Source of the DNA: Tipula vernalis
Lineage: Eukaryota; Arthropoda; Insecta; Diptera; Tipulidae
Direction: 5' to 3'
Assembly: GCA_958295665.1 (NCBI GenBank)
Contig: OY282558.1
Span: 43,772,389-43,836,388 of the forward strand
Length of the DNA stretch: 64,000 nt
The translations under genes and the position numbers were made by a program. Every line of letters begins with the position of its first letter. The first letter of the stretch is position 1. Positions 59,575 to 64,000 of this stretch are shown here, one piece after another. Below the pieces are notes generated by a model, which was not told the origin of the DNA, did not search any database, and saw nothing but the letters and a program-made list of their open reading frames with translations.

Positions 59575-62500
59575 ATGTACACCGAATGGACATCATTATC
59601 GCCCATCATAACAGCCAACACTGGCGGTTCTCAGACGCAAAGTGTCCTGAATAAATTTAGCGGGCTAGCTGGTCGTGAAGTTGCGGTCGCCGTAGTAAAA
59701 CAGCTCGCCAGTAATTTGGGAATTACTCAGCCGGCAGAACCTAGCCAACTGGAAAATGACCAAGAAGTGCAATGGTGTATGAATGTCATATGCTTTGGGC
59801 TGACGTTACCATTGACGGAGCACGAAACCATAAAAGATTGTGTTAACGTGTACTGTGAATGGATGACTGCATTGCATCCAGTACCTAGGATTAGTGTACC
59901 AAAACCTATATCAGACGATCCGAATATTTATGCTCGAAAAATTATAAGTCACTTTCATAATTTATTCGTCCCACGTCCTGGAGAAGGTATGCATGCACAA
60001 GGCATTTGGGTTTAATCGATTTATAATTTTATTCCGTGTGTGCCATTAAATGATTTGCATATTTAATTAATTTAATTGATAGTTTGCATGTATTCTAATC
60101 CAAGTACTATTTTTTTGTTTGATTTTTGCACAAGTCTGGCCATTTTTATACCAGGAAGAATTGGGTATTTTACTTTCAATAATTATATTCCAATCCACAA
60201 AAAGTGCAAGAGCTAATCAAAACTGTTTTATTTTTTTTTTTAATATGCTTGTCATAATGTAGGCCCGGACACTATAAATCGACAAGCTGTACTATGTCAT
60301 CGAGTTCTGAGGACGTTACAGCACACAGCTCAGATGTCGCAGATTTTGACACGCGAAACATGGGAATCATTACTCTTATTCTTGCTCGCAATTAATGAGA
60401 TCTTATTAGCACCGCCTACGGTTAAAGATGACGTTGGCGATCAGCTTTGCGAACGTGTACTAAGTGTTTTATTCGAGATATGGTTACTAGCGTGTGTTCG
60501 ATGTTTTCCATCTCCATCACTTTGGAAAACACTGCAAGAATCATGCCAAAATTGGCGCCACCGTATTGCGCTAATCGAACAATGGAATCGAGTGAACCTT
60601 GCACTTACAGCCCGATTGCTCGAATTTACATATGGACCCACTTTCCCCGAGCTAAAAATTTGTAAGTTTTAAATTAATTAAAGATAATCAATCATAAATC
60701 CTTAATTGTACTACCATATTCTAGTGGAAGAAGATGCCAGTCTTATTCCGCAAGGGATGACTAATGATTGTATCGCCCAGACATGGTACCGATTTCTTCG
60801 CATCATTAATTCACCAACGTCACTTTGCTCTCCTAACGTAATATCACATACACCACAATTTATGCAATATTGTCTTATAAAAGAGGTTGGAATGGAACCA
60901 CATCAACATCCTTGTTTATTAGCATTACCACAAATTTTCTTAAAAGCAATCAAAGGAATCTCCAGTCAGGTGGACGCTTTTCTAGGTAAGAAATACCAAA
61001 TCTGTGTTACATGTTTTGTAAATATTGCCCCAATATCCAAATTAGGAATTTATCAAAGCACATCATGGGAAGATGGTAATAATGCTTTAGACATCACATC
61101 CTCATCATCATCCTCACAAAATAATGCACAAATGAGCTCCCGCATTGGTGGGGCAACCGGCGGATCGGGTAATAATAGTTCTGAAATGAAATTACTTTTA
61201 AATTCATCATCACGCAGTGGTGGTAATCTAATCATGACAAGTGGAGGTGTAGGTGGCAGTGGTGCAATTAATTCGAGTGGATTATCACTCGCTGGCGATT
61301 CAACATTAAGCATAAATACTGGTGGCGGAGGCGGCGGAAATCTTGGATTAAATATAAATAGTGGTAGTAGTTTAAGTGGAAATAATTTAAATTTGAATCA
61401 AGATATGATGCCACATTCACCGACACCTCCACTGCAACGGCGCTTAGCTAAAAGTTTTAGTGTTGCACCATCGGGCTCACAAAATAAGGGTATTTTCATT
61501 ATTTATTTTGTTTATTTGTTTTATTTTTATTATTTATATTTTTTGTAAATATTCACTAAAACACAAATCACTCTGTACTGTTACGCTTACATGAAATAAG
61601 GCAACACACATTTCCCACTATTAAATTACTGTTACGACGAGACGTTAATAGTTTCTTATCTAAATGAGGCGGCTAATGTTTTATTGTATTGCGATCGTTA
61701 ATAAAAGCAGAGATCGTAAAAATATTTTTTTATTCGTTTATGAGACATGGTTATCGCGCAGATACATTCCCAGTTGGATTGGGTGTCAAACTATTATCGA
61801 ATTAAATAGTAAAATCACATAAAATATTATTAAAATCAGTGGCGCAGATACCTACATATGTTTAACTAATTAAACTTGAATACCACATTTCCCTGCTTTA
61901 TCAATTATGTAAACTAATGCGCATCTTAATCAAATTTGAGGGACTCAGACACCAATATAGTTACTTCTTCTGACTGATACGCCATTGGCTTCTTGAAAAC
62001 CAGATTAAACACTTATCCATTTTTATCATCAAACATAAATTATTCATTATTGTTTTGTAATTTGTAAATATTTTCGTTTTCATTTAACAATAAAACGCAC
62101 ACACAAAGTACACCAAAGTTTATGTTTTGTTTGTTATCGTTACTGAACACGTACACTACTATATCCCCCCAATATGGCTAATTAACATTCCCCAAATAAA
62201 ATTAATATCTACTGTCTTTATTTTATATTTCATTTATATTTTGTCTTGTAAAAAAACAAAACAAAAACACCCAAATCATTAACCTCAGGATTAAGTAAAA
62301 CATCACTAATTGGATTAACAAGTAGTCGTACATCAAATATTCATTCAATAACCACACCAAATTCTGGACCATCATCATCATCAAGTTTAACGTGTAAGAT
62401 ATATTTCATGAAATATTTCAGGAATTTTTGCGAATTTGTTTTTTGTTAATCGTTTTCCCTCAACTTTTTTTTTTGGCAGCGATCATATCGATTGGACAGG

Positions 62501-63818
62501 AGAATCGTCCGCCTTTGGCACAAATTCGACCTAAATGTAACAGTATTTTACATTTATTTGGTGAATGGCTTTTTGAGGCAGCCCTAATTGGAAGTGAATC
62601 GTGGTACGAGAATACAAAAAGTAAGTGAATTTAGGAATAACAAATTGGGTGCAAAAGAAGGGATTGAGATTCTTAATTAATAGTTTAAGTTTTAAAAGCT
62701 GAATATTGTGCTTAAATCTAAATCGACTATTTTACATTCAACGATTTCCTGCAGATGCAGATGTTGTGCAACGGCATTTTCAAAACTGTTGAGATAAAAC
62801 ATTAAAATATCATTACGTCATCAAGCGTAGTGAAACTCTCGAGGCAGTCCCAGTTTTAAATCTTCCCAGTTTAAAATCTTACCGATAGTGAGAACTTTAA
62901 CGCGAGAAAAATTCACATAAGACATTGGTGCCGAGAGACTGTCCACTTTTCTTTGGGAGTCCATAAATTTCCAAAAATCATTCAGTACAGAAAATCCTAT
63001 GAACTGCGAATTTGGTTACAACAAGCAATTGAAATTCTAATATTTTTTTTTTTTTATAGAACAAGCAACCGAGGCTAGCCGCCGCCCGTCTTCCATGATC
63101 ATGGACAGTCGAAAAGGAAGTTTATCCCTATCCCAACCATCATCGCTAAATGAACCAACCGATTTACCGCCTGGTTTGACGATCGACAAATACGAATCAG
63201 GACGTGCCGAAGCAATTGGCGCTCTGTGTCGTATCTTTTGTGCGAAAAAAACAGGTGAAGAAATTCTACCCGTTTATCTCGCCCGTTTCTATATGGCACT
63301 ACAACAAGGATTAAAAATAACCGAGACACGTGAATGTGAAGAAACCCTAGCAAGTATTTTATACAATTCATCTGATCTATTTCGTTTGGATTTGGACGGT
63401 ATTCAAATTTTGCTTCCATCATTTATCGCTGCCTTGGAGCTCGTTCTACCCGATAAGGATCTCAAAATTAAATCTCAATCGATTATATTCAATAAAACTG
63501 AATTGCGACGCGCTTCGATCAATATTTTGGTTTCAATACTTTCCCTACCGTTACACTATCAAACACTTCCGATACGTGATATAACGACTGTTAATCCATC
63601 AGCACCAGTTGATAAATTTACGTTCATTCAATTGAAACCACGACTTATTAATATCCTAATGAATGCGTTACAAGTTGAAACGGACGCCCAAAATACGCAT
63701 ATGCTGCTCGGTGCGTTACTTTTGACGGTGCAGGATGCTGCAATGTTTGAGGAGAATGAGAATGCGGATATTTTACAAACATCACCACCACCGAGCGATA
63801 CCAATTTGCTCAGCTCAG
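59575..63818 (+). CDS. RALGAPB: Ral GTPase-activating protein subunit beta, 5' part
   Basis: Non-catalytic beta subunit that, with a RalGAPalpha subunit, switches off Ral GTPases. Seven coding exons are predicted: 59575-59986, 60263-60661, 60725-60985, 61046-61489, 62289-62393, 62480-62620 and 63060-63818. All junctions are GT-AG and all are phase 1. They encode about 840 residues, and the gene continues past the window. The start MYTEWTSLSPII matches the family N-terminus. Family blocks include GREVAVAVVKQL, NLFVPRPGEG across the first junction, RETWESLLLFLLAINE, WLLACVRCFPSPSLW, RLLEFTYGPTFPE, EEDASLIPQGM, ISSQVDAFLG, NSILHLFGEWLFEAAL, AIGALCRIFCAKKTGEEILP and ELRRASINILVSIL. Exon 4 is a Ser/Gly/Asn-rich insert. 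The C-terminal Rap/Ran-GAP-type region lies beyond the right edge. Confidence 0.94.
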
Positions 63819-64000
63819 GTATGATTGTTAGCTGAATTTTTCTAGATACAATTACTTCATTCATTTTTATTATATATATATATATTTGCTGCTTTTATAT
63901 AAGACGTTATTTATTACATTACATATTTCATTTTTGTTATGTTTATTGCGACTTGTTAAGTAGATAAAACGTTTGTTGCGTCCGATGTTAAAAATGGACA
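63819..64000. other. Start of RALGAPB intron 7 at the window edge
   Basis: A GTATGA donor at 63819 begins an intron with an AT dinucleotide tract near 63871-63885. No acceptor with a matching phase-1 continuation of the protein could be chosen before position 64000. Confidence 0.6.

Noticed and set aside
1..64000. tRNA, rRNA or CRISPR features
   Set aside because: I looked for tRNA-type B boxes with paired arms and for regularly spaced repeats with unique spacers and saw none; a covariance-model scan would be needed to exclude a diverged tRNA.

Overview
The window reads as AT-rich insect nuclear DNA, most probably from a fly. The three recognisable host genes have short GT-AG introns and dipteran-looking proteins. 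The rest is dominated by broken DNA transposons (piggyBac-like, Tc1/mariner superfamily), short non-autonomous inverted-repeat elements (MITEs), LINE fragments and a decayed Ty3/gypsy-type element. Assignment below insect level is inference from protein resemblance only.

Positions 1 to about 52.1 kb: I find no convincing host gene. The stretch is a transposon graveyard in AT-rich DNA. In order: a piggyBac-like element with an almost complete but broken transposase (1.9-4.3 kb); a LINE reverse-transcriptase fragment (4.5 kb); a TTAA-flanked MITE (7.1 kb); a MITE (9.6 kb); a mariner-superfamily remnant (9.9 kb); a second LINE fragment (13.6 kb); a second, older piggyBac remnant (14.5-15.5 kb); a foldback element built of 21-nt repeats and carrying a nested TTAA MITE (15.95-16.55 kb); a MADF-domain fragment (21.2 kb); a doubly deleted Ty3/gypsy element (22.0-24.3 kb); a Tc3-like DD34E element with two motif copies per terminal repeat (25.1-26.75 kb); a retroelement Gag remnant (32.7-33.7 kb); two further mariner-superfamily remnants (34.2 and 44.4 kb); a Tc1-like element with long terminal repeats (39.3-40.8 kb); and several further MITEs.

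Positions 52.1 to 64 kb: three host genes. RNF121 (minus strand, an ER/Golgi-type RING-H2 membrane protein) lies head to head with CLPTM1 (plus strand, a multipass membrane protein). RALGAPB (plus strand, Ral GTPase-activating protein beta subunit) follows about 620 bp after CLPTM1 and runs off the right edge after at least seven coding exons. The 3.8 kb between the RNF121 and CLPTM1 start codons is packed with foldback-type repeats. RNF121 and CLPTM1 families both act in the early secretory pathway, but nothing here shows that the adjacency is functional.

I did not find a clearly new gene system. The strongest unusual structure is the 16 kb foldback element: its arms are arrays of 21-nt units, and one arm carries a MITE inserted at TTAA while the other arm preserves the empty site.
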